Notes: generated by a model not told the origin, from the letters alone. Positions 38,080 through 48,740 are shown, counted from the first letter of the stretch. The stretch is 64,000 nucleotides of DNA from Sporichthya brevicatena (GCF_039525035.1 NZ_BAAAHE010000044.1:1-64000); one strand, 5' to 3'. Numbers and translations: made by a program.

Positions 38080-38943
38080 CTACTCGGCCGGAGCCGCCGG
38101 GGCCGGGTCCGCAGCAGGCGCCTCGGCCGGAGCCTCGGCGGGAGCCTCGGCACCGGCCGCCTGGGTCGCGAGCAGCTCGCGCTCCCACTCGGCGAGCGGC
38201 TCGTCGGTGGCCAGCTGGCCGTCGGCGGGCTTGTCGTCACCGGCGCGCGCGCCGGACCGGGCCATCAGGCCCTCGGCGACGGCGTCGGCCACGACGCGGG
38301 TCAGCAGGCTGATCGAGCGGATCGCGTCGTCGTTGCCCGGGATCTTGTAGTCGACCTCGTCCGGGTCGCAGTTGGTGTCGAGGATCGCGACGACCGGGAT
38401 GCCCAGCTTGCGGGCCTCGCCGACGGCGATGTGCTCCTTCTTGGTGTCGACGATCCACACCGCGCTCGGCACGCGGGACATGTCCCGGATACCGCCCAGT
38501 GTCTTCTCCAGCTTCTCCTTCTCGCGCTGCAGACCGAGCAGTTCCTTCTTGGTCATGCCCGAGCCGGCGACGTCGTCGAAGTCGAGCTCCTCGAGCTCCT
38601 TCAGCCGCTGCAGCCGCTTGTAGACGGTGGAGAAGTTGGTCAGCATGCCGCCGAGCCAACGCTGGTTGACGTACGGCATCCCGACGCGGGTCGCCTGCTC
38701 GGCGATGGCCTCCTGGGCCTGCTTCTTGGTGCCGATGAACATCACCGTGCCGCCGTGAGCGACGGTGGCCTTGACGAACTCGAACGCGCGGTCGATGTAG
38801 GACAGCGACTGCTGCAGATCGATGATGTAGATGCCGTTGCGCTCGGTGAAGATGTAGCGCTTCATCTTCGGGTTCCAGCGGCGCGTCTGGTGCCCGAAGT
38901 GGACACCGCTCTCGAGCAGCTGGCGCATCGTGACGACGGCCAT
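38080..38943 (-). CDS. rpsB: 30S ribosomal protein S2
   Basis: A 287-residue S2 protein with the family segments [28 protein letters not shown]-type [35 protein letters not shown] and [16 protein letters not shown]-terminal Ala/Glu/Pro-rich tail of about 35 residues extends the core, as in several actinobacteria. An AGGAGAG site precedes ATG 38943. It is the first gene of its cluster and is divergent from the M23 peptidase. Confidence 0.97.
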   Translation of the reverse strand: MAVVTMRQLLESGVHFGHQTRRWNPKMKRYIFTERNGIYIIDLQQSLSYIDRAFEFVKATVAHGGTVMFIGTKKQAQEAIAEQATRVGMPYVNQRWLGGMLTNFSTVYKRLQRLKELEELDFDDVAGSGMTKKELLGLQREKEKLEKTLGGIRDMSRVPSAVWIVDTKKEHIAVGEARKLGIPVVAILDTNCDPDEVDYKIPGNDDAIRSISLLTRVVADAVAEGLMARSGARAGDDKPADGQLATDEPLAEWERELLATQAAGAEAPAEAPAEAPAADPAPAAPAE

Positions 38944-39285
38944 GGGTGGTTCTCTCCTTCGCCCGGCCGCCGAACGCGGCCGTGCTTCACTCGGTTTGTT
39001 GCACCGGCCGGTCGGCCGACGCCCTGACGTCCTGGGCGCACCGCGCGGCTGTCTGGACTCGACGTTCTTCGAGACGGCCGACCGAGGGTGCGCGCACCGG
39101 GTTTCCGAGCGCTGACGCGCTGGAGTCGCCGGAGGACGTGCGAAGTACGACCCCGGGGGGTCGCCGCCGGGCAGTCTACCCCCCGCGCGGCGCGGGCTGG
39201 ACGCCGGGATATCCACAGGCCAGACACCCCGCGCGCCGTCCACAGGCGGGCATCCGTCCCGCCCGCGCCCGGCGACGATGCCCGC
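38944..39285. other. 342-bp divergent intergenic region (rpsB / M23 peptidase)
   Basis: No gene recognised. It must hold the rpsB promoter and leader. On the minus strand TAGACT (39178-39173) fits TANNNT but has no clear -35 element. A CGACCCC/GGGGTCG dyad lies at 39148-39163 and two DnaA-box-like 9-mers at 39209-39217 and 39236-39244. The rest shows nothing distinctive. Confidence 0.5.
39209..39244 (+). other. Two DnaA-box-like 9-mers, 27 bp apart
   Basis: ATATCCACA (39209-39217) and CCGTCCACA (39236-39244) resemble the actinobacterial DnaA box (TTGTCCACA and close variants). The start-to-start spacing is 27 bases, the same as the pair at 44851-44886. Function is not established. Confidence 0.4.
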
Positions 39286-39984
39286 GTGTCGATCTTCGCC
39301 GTTCTCCCGCTCCCGACCGCGCTCGCCCTGGTCGCGTCGCTCGCGGTCTCCCCGGGCCCGGACCCCGGCCCGAGGACCAGCCGGGCGACCGAATCCTGGA
39401 CCGCTCCCCTGGCCGGGCCGGTGACGGTGGTGCGCCCGTTCGACGCCCCCGCCGGGCCCTACGCCCCGGGGCACCGCGGGGCGGATCTCGCCGCCGAGGT
39501 CGGCGCCGCGGTCCGCGCGGCCGGCGCGGGCGTCGTCACGTTCGCCGGCCCGGTGGCCGGGCGCGGGGTGGTGGTCGTCGGGCACGCCGGCGGCCGCCGG
39601 ACGACCTACGAACCGGTGCGGGCGGACGTGCGGGCGGGCGACCCGGTCCCCCTCGGGGCGGACCTGGGCCGCCTGGAACGGTCCCGGCACTGCCCGCGGG
39701 CCTGCCTGCACTGGGGCCTGCGGGAGGGCGCCGCGTACCGGGACCCGATGAGCTTGCTGGCCCCGCCGACCGGGCCGGCCCGGCTGCTCCCGCTCGACGA
39801 CCCGCTCGACGACCCGGCGGGGAGCGTCAGCGCCGGCCGGCCAGCTTGGTGCGCAGGGCGAGCATCGCCTTGGAGTGGATCTGGCACACCCGGCTCTCGG
39901 AGACGCCGACGTGCTCGCCGACCTCGGCCAGCGTCATGCCCTCGACGTAGTACAGGTGGATCACCCGGCGCTCGCGCTCGGTGA
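39286..39984 (+). CDS. M23-family peptidase (LytM-like), overlapping whiG 3' end
   Basis: A 232-residue exported protein: hydrophobic N-terminus ([14 protein letters not shown]), then a LytM-type domain with the zinc motif [12 protein letters not shown] (H-x3-D) and LHWGLREG, where the usual first His of the H-x-H pair is Cys. Such domains cut peptidoglycan cross-bridges or act as inactive scaffolds. The GTG start at 39286 is chosen because the hydrophobic segment follows directly. The frame runs 158 bp into the convergent whiG gene; the last 50 or so residues are low-complexity and probably non-functional. Confidence 0.75.
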   Translation: MSIFAVLPLPTALALVASLAVSPGPDPGPRTSRATESWTAPLAGPVTVVRPFDAPAGPYAPGHRGADLAAEVGAAVRAAGAGVVTFAGPVAGRGVVVVGHAGGRRTTYEPVRADVRAGDPVPLGADLGRLERSRHCPRACLHWGLREGAAYRDPMSLLAPPTGPARLLPLDDPLDDPAGSVSAGRPAWCAGRASPWSGSGTPGSRRRRRARRPRPASCPRRSTGGSPGARAR

Positions 39985-40720
39985 GCTCCGCGATCGCGTT
40001 CAGCAGCAGCGCGCGCGTCTCCTGGTCCTCGAACACGGCGACGGGGTCGTCGGCGGTGAGGTCGGCGAGGGTGTCGCCGAAGTTCATCTCGCCCGGCTCG
40101 TCGGTGGCCGCGAGCAGCTCGTCGAGCGCGAGGACGTTGACGACGGAGATCTGGCTGAACGTCTGCTGCAGGTCCTCGACGCTGATGCCGAGTTCGGCCG
40201 CGAGCTCGGCCTCGGTGGGGCTGCGGTGCAGCCGCGCCTCGAGCGCCTGGTAGCCGCGCTCCACCGAGCGGGCCTTCGCGCGCACCGAACGCGGGATCCA
40301 GTCCAGAGCCCGCAGCTCGTCGAGGATCGCCCCGCGGATCCGGCTCATCGCGTACGGCTCGAACCGCACGCCGCGGTCGGGGTCGTACTTCTCGATCGCG
40401 TCGATCAGGCCGAACATGCCGTACGAGGCGCAGTCACCCATGTCCACGTTGGGCGGCAGGCCCACCGCCACCCGGCCGGCCACGTGCTTGACCAGCGGCG
40501 AGTAGTGCAGGATCAGCCGCTCGCGGGTCGCCTCGTCCCGGGCCTCCCGGTACCGCCGCCACAGCGCGGGCAGCTCGTCCGTCGCGCCCGCGTGGGCGTC
40601 CCGGCCCTGGACCGGGACGTGCGCGACCGTGCCCGCCGTCGGGTGCTCCACCACGGACGGCGCCGGCCCGAGCGTGTCCGCCGCCGCGGCGGCGTCAGGC
40701 CCGCGGGTGCGCTCGCTCAT
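39827..40720 (-). CDS. whiG: RNA polymerase sigma factor WhiG/FliA type
   Basis: A 297-residue sigma-28-family factor. After a variable N-terminus come region 2 ([24 protein letters not shown], then [38 protein letters not shown], described by key parts), region 3 ([23 protein letters not shown]) and region 4 ([38 protein letters not shown]). In Streptomyces WhiG starts spore formation; in motile actinobacteria the homologue runs flagellar genes. ATG 40720 overlaps the end of xerC by 26 bases. Confidence 0.93.
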   Translation of the reverse strand: MSERTRGPDAAAAADTLGPAPSVVEHPTAGTVAHVPVQGRDAHAGATDELPALWRRYREARDEATRERLILHYSPLVKHVAGRVAVGLPPNVDMGDCASYGMFGLIDAIEKYDPDRGVRFEPYAMSRIRGAILDELRALDWIPRSVRAKARSVERGYQALEARLHRSPTEAELAAELGISVEDLQQTFSQISVVNVLALDELLAATDEPGEMNFGDTLADLTADDPVAVFEDQETRALLLNAIAELTERERRVIHLYYVEGMTLAEVGEHVGVSESRVCQIHSKAMLALRTKLAGRR

Positions 40721-41669
40721 AGGAGGCCCTGAGTCTCTCGACGGATACGTGCGTGTAGATCTGGGTCGTGGTGAGCGTTGCGTGACCGAGCAACTCCTGC
40801 ACGCTACGCAAATCTGCCCCGCCCGCAAGTAGGTGGGTGGCGGCACTGTGCCGAAGACCGTGCGGACCGAGGGCCGCCGCGCCGGCGACCTCCCCCAGGT
40901 ACCGGGTCACCATCGTGCGGACCGCGCGCTGGTCGAGCCGACCGCCGCGCGCGCCGAGGAACAGCGCGGGACCCGAGGTCGAGGTCGCGAGCGCGGGCCG
41001 ACCGCGGGTCAACCAGGCGTCCACGGCGTCCATCGCCGGACGCCCGAGCGGGACGCTGCGTTCCTTGTTGCCCTTGCCGACGGCGCGGACGAGGTGCCGG
41101 CTGCGGTCCAGGTCGTCGATGTCGAGGCCGACCAGCTCCCCCACCCGCAGGCCGGTCGCGTAGAGGACCTCGAGGACGGCGCGGTCGCGCAGGCCGACCG
41201 GACCGGACTCCGGGTCGGGGACGGCCATCAGCGTCGCGGCCTGGTCCTCGGTGAGCACGCCGGGCAGGGCGCGGCGGACCTTGGGGCTGGCCAGGCCGGC
41301 TCCCGGGTCGGTGCTCGCCCGGCCCGTGCGCAGGGCATGGGCGGTGAAGGCCCGGGCGGCCGCCGCGCGGCGCGCGAGCGTGGAGTCGGCATGGCGCGTG
41401 GTCCGTTCCAGCGCCAGCCAGCTGCGCAGGATCGGCAGTGTGATGCCGTCGGGATCCCGGACCCCGGAGCGGGCCGCGTGCCGCAGCAGGCGCGTCACGT
41501 CGCCGAGGTAGGCCCGGACGGTGTGGGCGGAGAACGCCCGTTCGTCCCGCAGGTAGGACTCGAAGCCCGCCAGCGCGTCGTCGAGCGCGGGCGGCAGCTG
41601 CTCAGGCGCAGGCGAGGGCGCGGGCGAGGGCGCATGCGCCGCGGCCGCAGCCACCCCCCGATCGCCCAT
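40695..41669 (-). CDS. xerC: Tyrosine recombinase XerC-like
   Basis: A 324-residue site-specific recombinase for chromosome dimer resolution. The N-terminal SAM-like core-binding domain ([30 protein letters not shown]) is followed by the catalytic domain. The catalytic residues are the Arg in [12 protein letters not shown], the Lys in [19 protein letters not shown] (H-x-x-R), His in [11 protein letters not shown] and the Tyr in IYTHVS. It lies next to dprA and whiG as in many actinobacteria. An upstream in-frame start would add 13 residues. Confidence 0.92.
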   Translation of the reverse strand: MGDRGVAAAAAHAPSPAPSPAPEQLPPALDDALAGFESYLRDERAFSAHTVRAYLGDVTRLLRHAARSGVRDPDGITLPILRSWLALERTTRHADSTLARRAAAARAFTAHALRTGRASTDPGAGLASPKVRRALPGVLTEDQAATLMAVPDPESGPVGLRDRAVLEVLYATGLRVGELVGLDIDDLDRSRHLVRAVGKGNKERSVPLGRPAMDAVDAWLTRGRPALATSTSGPALFLGARGGRLDQRAVRTMVTRYLGEVAGAAALGPHGLRHSAATHLLAGGADLRSVQELLGHATLTTTQIYTHVSVERLRASYERAHPRA

Positions 41670-41754
41670 ACGGCCACGGTTCCGCCCCCGCGGGCGTGGT
41701 GCAAGCACCGGCGCGCCGAACGGGTGTGGAAGTCCCCACGCGCGGGTATGCCAG

Positions 41755-42888
41755 TCAGCCCCCTCGGCCCCGGCGCGTGGGCCGCCACCCGCCGTCGATG
41801 CGCTCGACCATTCCCAGGAGGGCGAGCTGCCCGAGCTCCGCGCTCGCGGCCGCCGGATCGAGCCCGCAACGCCGCGCCACCTCGTCGACCGCGACGGGCC
41901 GACGGGCGGGCAGGGCGCCGATGACCTCCGCCTGGCGGCGGGAGAGCGCGTCGTGCGGACGCTCCTCGGCGGTCCGGGCGGGCGCGAGGTCCGCCCCGAT
42001 CCGGCCGAGGTCCTCGATCACCTCTCCCGCGCAGGTCACCGGGATCGCCCCGCGGGTGCGCAGCAGGTCGTTCGACCCGGCGGAGACGGTCGAGGTGACC
42101 GGCCCCGGCACCGCCAGCAGCGGCCGGTTCAGATCGGCGGCGTAGCGGGCGGTGCTCAGGGCCCCGCTGCGCATCGCGGCCTCCACGACCACCGTGCCCC
42201 GCGTCAGCGCGGCGATCAGCCGGTTGCGCGTGAGGAACCGGTGCCGCATCGGCACGGTCCCGAACCCGGACTCGCTGATCACGATCCCCTCCTCCGCGAT
42301 CTGGTCGAGCAGCCGGGCGTGCGCGACGGGGTACGGCACGTCGAGGCCGCTCGCCAGGACGGCGACGGTCGGGCCGCCACCCGCGAGCGCCCCGCGATGA
42401 GCCGCGCCGTCGATGCCGAGCGCCGCGCCGGACACCACCGTCCAGCCGCGCTCGGAGAGCTCCGAGCCGAGGTCGGCGGCGACCCGGAGTCCGTAGGCCG
42501 ATGCGGTGCGCGAGCCCACCACCGCCGCGGAGCGCAACAGCGCGGGACGCAACGCGACCGACCCCCGCAACCAGAGCGCGAGCGGGCGGCTGTCCCCCAG
42601 GTCGTCGAGCTGCGTCGGCCAGTCCGGGTCGCCGCGCGCGACGAGGACGGCGTCCAGCGCCGCCGCCCGACCCAACTGCTCGGCGCCGTCGACGGTCTCC
42701 AGACGCCGCCGCAGCGCCGCGGCGCCGGGGAATCCCCCGCACCCGGTGCGGACGCGGCGCACGAGTTCGACCGGCCCCCACCGGTCCAGCTCGGTCCCCA
42801 ACCGGGCGTCGCCGGGTTCGGCGGCGGCGAGCAACGCGGCCAGCGCCTCCTGCCCCGGGCCCAGCGGCAGGTTCAACTGCGCGCTCAC
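41755..42888 (-). CDS. dprA: DNA-processing protein DprA
   Basis: Binds single-stranded DNA and loads RecA during transformation and repair. The 377-residue protein has the Rossmann-like core [75 protein letters not shown] and the C-terminal winged helix. The start is the GTG at 42888, overlapping the comM stop by 4 bases (GTGA). Confidence 0.94.
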   Translation of the reverse strand: MSAQLNLPLGPGQEALAALLAAAEPGDARLGTELDRWGPVELVRRVRTGCGGFPGAAALRRRLETVDGAEQLGRAAALDAVLVARGDPDWPTQLDDLGDSRPLALWLRGSVALRPALLRSAAVVGSRTASAYGLRVAADLGSELSERGWTVVSGAALGIDGAAHRGALAGGGPTVAVLASGLDVPYPVAHARLLDQIAEEGIVISESGFGTVPMRHRFLTRNRLIAALTRGTVVVEAAMRSGALSTARYAADLNRPLLAVPGPVTSTVSAGSNDLLRTRGAIPVTCAGEVIEDLGRIGADLAPARTAEERPHDALSRRQAEVIGALPARRPVAVDEVARRCGLDPAAASAELGQLALLGMVERIDGGWRPTRRGRGG

Positions 42889-44432
42889 GCCCACCCTCCG
42901 CCCGCTCCGGCCCGCAGGGCGAGCGCCTGGCCGACCTCGTCGAGGCCGGGCCGCTCCCGGCCCGCCAGATCGGTCAGCGTCCACGCGAGACGCAGAACCT
43001 TCGCCAGGCCGCGGGCCGACAGCGCACCGCGGTCGAGCGCCGTCTCCACCAGCGCCATGGCGTCGGTCGCGGGCGCGAACCGCGTCCGCAGCGCGCGGGC
43101 CGACACCTGGGTGTTGAGCTCCCACGGGGTGTTCCGCAGCCGGTGGGCGGCTCGTTCCCGGGCCAGGGCCACGCGGTCGGCCACCACCTCCGTGCCCTCC
43201 CCGTCCGGGGCGTTCACGAGCTCGTGCCGGCTCGGCCGGTCGACCATCACCTGGATGTCGATGCGGTCGAGCAGCGGACCGGACAGCCGCGCCGCGTACC
43301 GGCGGCGGGCCTCCGACGAGCAGGTGCAGCTGCGCGGCCCCGACGGCGAGCCGCACGGGCACGGGTTGGCCGCCATCACGAGCAGGAAGTGGGCCGGGAA
43401 ACGCGCCGTCACCCCGGACCGCGACAGGACCACCTCCCCGCTCTCCAGCGGCTGCCGGAGCGCGTCGAGGACCGACGGTTTGAACTCGGCCACCTCGTCG
43501 AGGAAGAGCACCCCGTGGTGCGCGACCGACGCCGCCCCGGGCCGCAGGTCCTTGGCCGCGCCACCGCCGACCATCGCCGCGAGCGAGGCGGAGTGGTGCG
43601 GCTGGCAGTACGGCGGCCGCTCGACGAGCGGCGCACCCGGGTGGAGCAGGCCCGCGACCGAGTGGATCTCGCTGACCTCGAGCGCCCGCCGCCCCTCCAA
43701 CCGCGGCAGCAGCCCGGGCAAGCGGCTCGCGAGCATGGTCTTGCCCGAGCCGGGAGCGCCGTGCAGCAGCAGGTGATGACCGCCGGCCGCGGCGACCTCG
43801 AGCGCCCGCCGGGCCTCGGCCTGGCCACGGACGTCGATCAGGTCCAGCACCTCGGCCGGACCGGGAACCGCCGTCGGCTCGACTCCCGGGACCGGTGGCG
43901 CGTCCGGGATCTCCTCCCCCCGCAGGAACGCCAGCAGCTGCGCCAACGAACGGATCCCGATCACCTCGACGTCGTCGACCAGCGCGGCCTCCTCGGCGTT
44001 CGGCTCGGGCACCACCACCCGTTTGATGCCGCCCCGCACCGCGGCGGAGACCGCCGGCAACACCCCGCGCAGCGGGCGCAGCCCGCCGTCGAGACCCAGC
44101 TCCCCCAGCAGCACCCGGTCGGCCAGCCCCTCCGCCGGCACCTCGCCGAACGCCGCGAGCACGACGGCGGCCAGCGCGAGGTCGAAGCGCGATCCGCGCT
44201 TGGGCAGATCGGCCGGGGACATCGAGACCGTCACCTTGTGGTCCGGCCACGCCTCACCGCTGTTGAGCACCGCCGCCCGGACCCGGTCGCGGCTCTCGTT
44301 CAGGGCCGCGTCCGGCAGCCCGAGCAACGAGAACTTCGGCAACCCCGGCCCGATGTCGGCCTCGATGCTCACCAGCTGCCCGGTGACCCCGACCAGGGCG
44401 ACCGACCACCCGCGGGCGAGCCCGCGCCTCAC
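42885..44432 (-). CDS. comM: ComM/YifB family magnesium-chelatase-like AAA ATPase
   Basis: A 515-residue AAA+ helicase that promotes branch migration in transformation in other bacteria. The N-terminal Lon-like domain is [36 protein letters not shown]. The ATPase domain has Walker [12 protein letters not shown], Walker [12 protein letters not shown], sensor segment [10 protein letters not shown] with zinc-ligand-like Cys, and arginine finger [11 protein letters not shown]. The start is GTG 44432, overlapping the yraN end by four bases. Confidence 0.94.
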   Translation of the reverse strand: MRRGLARGWSVALVGVTGQLVSIEADIGPGLPKFSLLGLPDAALNESRDRVRAAVLNSGEAWPDHKVTVSMSPADLPKRGSRFDLALAAVVLAAFGEVPAEGLADRVLLGELGLDGGLRPLRGVLPAVSAAVRGGIKRVVVPEPNAEEAALVDDVEVIGIRSLAQLLAFLRGEEIPDAPPVPGVEPTAVPGPAEVLDLIDVRGQAEARRALEVAAAGGHHLLLHGAPGSGKTMLASRLPGLLPRLEGRRALEVSEIHSVAGLLHPGAPLVERPPYCQPHHSASLAAMVGGGAAKDLRPGAASVAHHGVLFLDEVAEFKPSVLDALRQPLESGEVVLSRSGVTARFPAHFLLVMAANPCPCGSPSGPRSCTCSSEARRRYAARLSGPLLDRIDIQVMVDRPSRHELVNAPDGEGTEVVADRVALARERAAHRLRNTPWELNTQVSARALRTRFAPATDAMALVETALDRGALSARGLAKVLRLAWTLTDLAGRERPGLDEVGQALALRAGAGGGWA

Positions 44433-44785
44433 TGGACGCCCCGCAGGTGCTCGACGCGGGCGGCCCCGCGCCCCGACGCCCAGACCGCGACGACGTCCAC
44501 GCGGATCTCCGGGACGTGCACCCCGGCCGCACGGACGTAGGTCGCCGCCAGCCGACGCAGCCGTTGCAGCTTCACCGGGGTGATTCCGGCGTAGGGCCCG
44601 CCGAACAGGTCGTCCCGCCGCGTCTTCACCTCGCACACGACGAGCGCCCCGCCGTCCCGCGCGACGATGTCGATCTCCCCCGCCGGGCAGCGCCAGTTCC
44701 GTTCCAGCACCACCAACCCGGCCTCGGTCAGGTACCGGGAGGCCACGTCCTCCCCGTACCGCCCCAACGCGTCCTTCGCCCGCAC
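44429..44785 (-). CDS. yraN: YraN family (UPF0102) nuclease-like protein
   Basis: A 118-residue PD-(D/E)xK-fold protein. The motifs [42 protein letters not shown] (catalytic-like E, D and E-x-K) and the RLRRLAATY helix match UPF0102. Its precise role is unknown; it is usually found with comM and dprA. The GTG at 44785 with a GGAGGTG site seven bases upstream is preferred over longer alternatives. Confidence 0.9.
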   Translation of the reverse strand: MRAKDALGRYGEDVASRYLTEAGLVVLERNWRCPAGEIDIVARDGGALVVCEVKTRRDDLFGGPYAGITPVKLQRLRRLAATYVRAAGVHVPEIRVDVVAVWASGRGAARVEHLRGVQ

Positions 44786-44850
44786 CGCGACCACCTCCGC
44801 CCGGCAGCTTCTGCCATGACGGAGCGTCAGATCTTGGGAGTGCCCGAATC

Positions 44851-44886
44851 TGTGGACAACGTGCGCCGTGTGCGGCCTGTGGACAA
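44851..44886 (-). other. Two TTGTCCACA DnaA-box-like sites, 27 bp apart
   Basis: TGTGGACAA at 44851-44859 and 44878-44886 are exact TTGTCCACA on the minus strand, the preferred Streptomyces DnaA box. They lie in the gap between yraN and the heparinase-like gene as part of an 11-base direct repeat (CTGTGGACAAC). Confidence 0.55.
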
Positions 44887-44891
44887 CCGGG

Positions 44892-46751
44892 TCAGACCCG
44901 GGTGAGGACCCCACCGGCGGCGACGCGGAACTTGTAGGCCTTGCCGTCGATGCGGACCGTCAGGAGCTTCGCGCCCTTGCCGAGGTTCTTCACCGACGTC
45001 GTCACCTTCGCCGACTTCGCCGCCGGGACGATCACCGTCAGCATGCGCGCGGAGCGGCCCGTCGACGTCATCTCCACGACCGGGGCCTTGCGGGCCTGGA
45101 GGACCTGCTCCGAGACCCAGCCCTGGCGCGGCCGGGTGCGGCCGGTGACGACCTGGGTCTTGCCGCCGCCCCCGAGCCGGACCGGGATCAGCCAGAGTCG
45201 CGCGTCCACGCCGCCGCGCGGGGTCGCCTTGGCGACGCCCTTCGCCCCGCGCGAGACGTCCATGGTCGGGGCCAGGTGCCAGAGCTGCCGGAACGTGCGT
45301 GTCCGGTCCGCCGACCCGGTGCTGTCGTGGACGATCGCGATGTCCGGGCCCTGGGCGACCAGCACGTTGCGCGTACGGGAGAACCCGAAGGCCTGGTCGG
45401 TCATCGTGTACGACTGCCAGCGCTTGCGGAGGACCTGACGGGTGAGCGTCGTCGCGACGTCCCGGGCCTTCACCCCGGCAACCTCGAGCACGTTGTGTGC
45501 CGCGGGCGAGCGCAGGAACGAGCGCTGGGCGCCCGCCTTGTAGCCGTTGTGCCCGGAGTCGACGAGCATCGGAACACCACGCGCGAAGTAGGTCATCGAC
45601 GTGTGGTCGAGGTGGCCGTGCACCTGCCGGGCCGGTCCGAACCGCAGGCTGTAGAACGACTCCTCCGCGAACGGACGCGCTGTGCCCCACCCGCTGCGCC
45701 CGAAGACGTAGCCCCGCTTGAACACCGAGACGAGCTTGGTCGGACGCGGGCCCTTGGCGCCCTTCGTCGCGGCGTACTGGATCGTCGTCCCCGGTTCGAC
45801 CTCCGCCGGCCGCGCGAAGGTGTCACCGAGCTGGACGAGGTTGCCGTCCGGCTGGATGGCGGCGGTGACGAACGCCTCCGCCTTCGCGACGCGGTTCCGG
45901 ATGACCTGGGGGACGGTGTCGCCGCAGGTGCGGAACGTCCGCATCACCTCGTGCCAGAGCTGATAGGTGAACTCGGCGTACCCGACCGCCTGCTCGTTGG
46001 TCGCGCCCTGGTTGTCGAGCGCCGGACCGAAGCGGTTGTCCTTGCTCTCGAAGGAGCCGACCAGGCGCGAGCGCCCGACGCGCCGTGCCTCGCGGTCCGA
46101 CTCCAGGCAGCCGATGCGGTAGAGCGCGAGCGCCTCCATGGTTCCGTGGTTCCAGGCCCCGGACCAGTGCTTGCGCAGGAAGGCGGCGTGGTCGTCGATC
46201 GTCCGGTGCAGCCAGGCCGAGCCGCCCAGCGAGCGCTTCGCGCACAGCAGGAACGCGCTGCGCAGTGCCACCGCGGTCGGGTCGTCCCAGATGAAGCGCA
46301 GCTTGTTCTTCGCGTTCGGCGGGTTGTCCTTCACCCAGTCCTGAATGATCGCCTGCGCGTGCTCGCGGAAGCGCGACCGCTCGGCCGGGGTTCGTTCCGG
46401 GTTCAGCGACTCGTCGATCAGCGGCTCCACCCAGCGCAGGCTGCGGTAGCGCGACGCCCAGGACGGGTGGTCGAACGGGTCGATGGCCCAGTTGAAGTTG
46501 CCGTCCTTGCGCACGGCCACCGGACCGAACGGGGAGAGCTGCAGCGTCCCGCTCAGGATCCGGTCGGCGGCCCCGGGCTTGCTGTCGACGTCGTCCTCGC
46601 AGCCGAGCACGTCGGCGCCGAAGACGGTGACGGGGTCCTCCGCGAGGATGTTGACGGGCTTGTCGTCCGCCCTCGCCGGCTCGGTGACCGCGAGGCCTCC
46701 GAGCAGCGCGAGCGCCACCGTGCCGGCCACCGCTCCGCGCCGAAACCTCAC
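44892..46751 (-). CDS. Secreted heparinase II/III-like polysaccharide lyase (copy 1)
   Basis: A 619-residue exported protein. The signal peptide is [20 protein letters not shown] ending near ARA. The N-terminal half is an alpha/alpha toroid typical of alginate/heparin lyases, with [16 protein letters not shown] and [12 protein letters not shown]. The C-terminal half is a beta-sandwich heparinase II/III-like domain with [14 protein letters not shown] and LVDSGHNGY, which carry the conserved His, Tyr and Asp. It should cleave an acidic polysaccharide by beta-elimination. The GTG start follows a GGGGG site. It is a tandem paralogue of the next gene. Confidence 0.85.
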   Translation of the reverse strand: MRFRRGAVAGTVALALLGGLAVTEPARADDKPVNILAEDPVTVFGADVLGCEDDVDSKPGAADRILSGTLQLSPFGPVAVRKDGNFNWAIDPFDHPSWASRYRSLRWVEPLIDESLNPERTPAERSRFREHAQAIIQDWVKDNPPNAKNKLRFIWDDPTAVALRSAFLLCAKRSLGGSAWLHRTIDDHAAFLRKHWSGAWNHGTMEALALYRIGCLESDREARRVGRSRLVGSFESKDNRFGPALDNQGATNEQAVGYAEFTYQLWHEVMRTFRTCGDTVPQVIRNRVAKAEAFVTAAIQPDGNLVQLGDTFARPAEVEPGTTIQYAATKGAKGPRPTKLVSVFKRGYVFGRSGWGTARPFAEESFYSLRFGPARQVHGHLDHTSMTYFARGVPMLVDSGHNGYKAGAQRSFLRSPAAHNVLEVAGVKARDVATTLTRQVLRKRWQSYTMTDQAFGFSRTRNVLVAQGPDIAIVHDSTGSADRTRTFRQLWHLAPTMDVSRGAKGVAKATPRGGVDARLWLIPVRLGGGGKTQVVTGRTRPRQGWVSEQVLQARKAPVVEMTSTGRSARMLTVIVPAAKSAKVTTSVKNLGKGAKLLTVRIDGKAYKFRVAAGGVLTRV

Positions 46752-46883
46752 TCCGTGCCCCCGTGCGTACCCCGAACGCCCCGTACGGGCGATATGCCCG
46801 TGGGGTCGGACGGCCCCGCCTCCAGCGTGGTTCCGTTCCGCGACGGTCTCCACCGGGAATCAGCCGAACGGGTGAGGCGCCGC

Positions 46884-48740
46884 TCAGAGCCGGGTCAGGG
46901 TCCCCTGCGCCCCGATCCGGAACCGGCGCGCGGTCCCGTCGACGGTGACGGTCAGGACCTTCGCACCCTTGCCGACGTTGCGGACCGCGGTCCGCACGAC
47001 CGCGGTCGAGGACGTCGGGACGAAGACCGTGAGCATCCGCGCCGCGGTGGCCCGGCGGGTCATCGTGACGACCGGAGCCGGACGCCGCGTCAGTTCGTGG
47101 TCGGAGACCCAACCCTGGCGGGGGGAGGTCCGCCCGGTCACGACGGCGGTCCTCGGGCGGGCGCCGCCCAGGGCGACGGGGATCATCCAGAGCCGCGCGT
47201 CGGCGCCGCCCTTCGGCGTGGCGACCGCGACGCCCTTCGCCTTGCGGGTCACGGTCATGTCGGCACCGAGGTGCCAGAGCTGACGGAACGTCCGCTTCTT
47301 GCCGCGGGCGGCGGTCCGGTCGTACACCAGGGCGATGTCGGGCCCCTGCGCGACGAGCACGTTGCGCGTGCGGGGGAAGCCGTACGAACGGTCCGTCAGA
47401 CCGAAGGTCTGCCAGTTGCCGCGTACGACCTTGCGCGTGAGCTTCGTGGTGACGTCGCGCTGCTTCACCCCGACGACCTCGAGCACGTTGTGCGCAGCCG
47501 CGGACTGCAGGAAGGCCCGCTGTGCGTCGGCCTTGTAGCCGGTGTGGCCGGAGTCGACGAGCATCGGGATGCCGCGGGCGAAGTAGGTGAAGGCGGTGTG
47601 GTCGACGTGCCCGTGCACCTGGCGCGGCGCCCCGAACCGCAGGCTGTAGAAGCTCTCCTGCTCGAACGGTCGCCGCTCGCCCCAGCCGCTGTGCCCGAAC
47701 ACGTAGCCGCGCTGGTACACCCACACGCGCTTGGTCGGCCGCGGCCCGGACTGCCCGCGGGACACCGCGTACTCGAGCGTCGTGCCGGCGGCGCTCTCCG
47801 CCGGGTCGGCGTAGGTGTCCCCGAGCTGCACCAGCGTCCCGTCCGGCTGCGTCGCCGCCGTCAGGAACTCGGGCAGCTTGGCCACCCGCTTCCGCAGGAC
47901 GGCGGGGACCGGGTCCCCGCCGTCCTTCAGCAGCCGGATCGCCTCGTTCCAGAGCTGGTGCTGGTAGTCGGCGTAGCCGACGGACTGCTCGTTGGTGGCG
48001 CCCTGCGCGTCGAGGACCGGGCCGAGCGGCTGGTCGGCCGAGAACGAGCGGACCAGCCGCGCGCGACCTTCGCGACGGAACGCGCTGTCCTTCGTCCGGC
48101 AGCCGATGCGGTAGAGGGTGATCGCCTCCATGGTCCCGTGGTTCCAGGCCCCGGCCCACCGGCCGTGAAGGAAGCGTCCGTGCTCGGTGATCGCGCGGTC
48201 CAGCCACGCCGTGCCACCCAGGGCGTCCCGGGCGCAGAGCAGGAACGAGGCGCGCAGCGAGACGGCGGTCCCGGCGTCCCAGGTGAACCGGAGCGGCTTC
48301 TTACCGGTGCGCGGGTTGTCGCGCAGGAAGTCCCGGACCACGTTCTCCACGAACGCGCGGTAGCGGGCGCGGGTGACCGCGTCGACGGTCGGGTCCGCGA
48401 CCCCGAGGATCAGCGGCCGCAACCAGCGCAGCGTCCGGTACCGGACCTCCCAGGACGGGTGCCGGTACGGGTTGATCGCCCAGTTGAGGTTGCCGTCGGT
48501 GGGGATCCGCACAGCGGGGTACGGCCCGATCGAGACGCTGCCCGCCACCAGCCGGTCGGCGGCGGCGCGGTTGAACGAGTCGCCTTTCTCGCAGCCCATG
48601 ACGTCGTCCTCGACCGCGGCGACCCGGACCGGGTCGTCCTCGGCCTGCGCGGGTGCCCCCACGGCGATCCCACTCAGCAGCGCGGCCGTCACGGCAGCGG
48701 CCACCACCGCCACGGCTGTGCGCTTGACGAGCACGGACAT
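46884..48740 (-). CDS. Secreted heparinase II/III-like polysaccharide lyase (copy 2)
   Basis: A 618-residue paralogue of the downstream copy, alignable along its whole length. Signal peptide MSVLVKRTAVAVVAAAVTAA ends near AQAED. The toroid domain has [16 protein letters not shown] and ATNEQSVGYADY; the beta domain has GHVDHTAFTYFARG and LVDSGHTGY. Substrate unknown. The ATG at 48740 follows GGGGG. Both genes interrupt the block that otherwise links yraN with DUF2469-rnhB, pointing to insertion and duplication of a surface polysaccharide enzyme. Confidence 0.85.
   Translation of the reverse strand: MSVLVKRTAVAVVAAAVTAALLSGIAVGAPAQAEDDPVRVAAVEDDVMGCEKGDSFNRAAADRLVAGSVSIGPYPAVRIPTDGNLNWAINPYRHPSWEVRYRTLRWLRPLILGVADPTVDAVTRARYRAFVENVVRDFLRDNPRTGKKPLRFTWDAGTAVSLRASFLLCARDALGGTAWLDRAITEHGRFLHGRWAGAWNHGTMEAITLYRIGCRTKDSAFRREGRARLVRSFSADQPLGPVLDAQGATNEQSVGYADYQHQLWNEAIRLLKDGGDPVPAVLRKRVAKLPEFLTAATQPDGTLVQLGDTYADPAESAAGTTLEYAVSRGQSGPRPTKRVWVYQRGYVFGHSGWGERRPFEQESFYSLRFGAPRQVHGHVDHTAFTYFARGIPMLVDSGHTGYKADAQRAFLQSAAAHNVLEVVGVKQRDVTTKLTRKVVRGNWQTFGLTDRSYGFPRTRNVLVAQGPDIALVYDRTAARGKKRTFRQLWHLGADMTVTRKAKGVAVATPKGGADARLWMIPVALGGARPRTAVVTGRTSPRQGWVSDHELTRRPAPVVTMTRRATAARMLTVFVPTSSTAVVRTAVRNVGKGAKVLTVTVDGTARRFRIGAQGTLTRL

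Noticed and set aside
39173-39178. TAGACT as the rpsB promoter -10 element
   Set aside because: It fits TANNNT on the minus strand, but no -35 element is found at the right distance, so it is only mentioned in the gap description.
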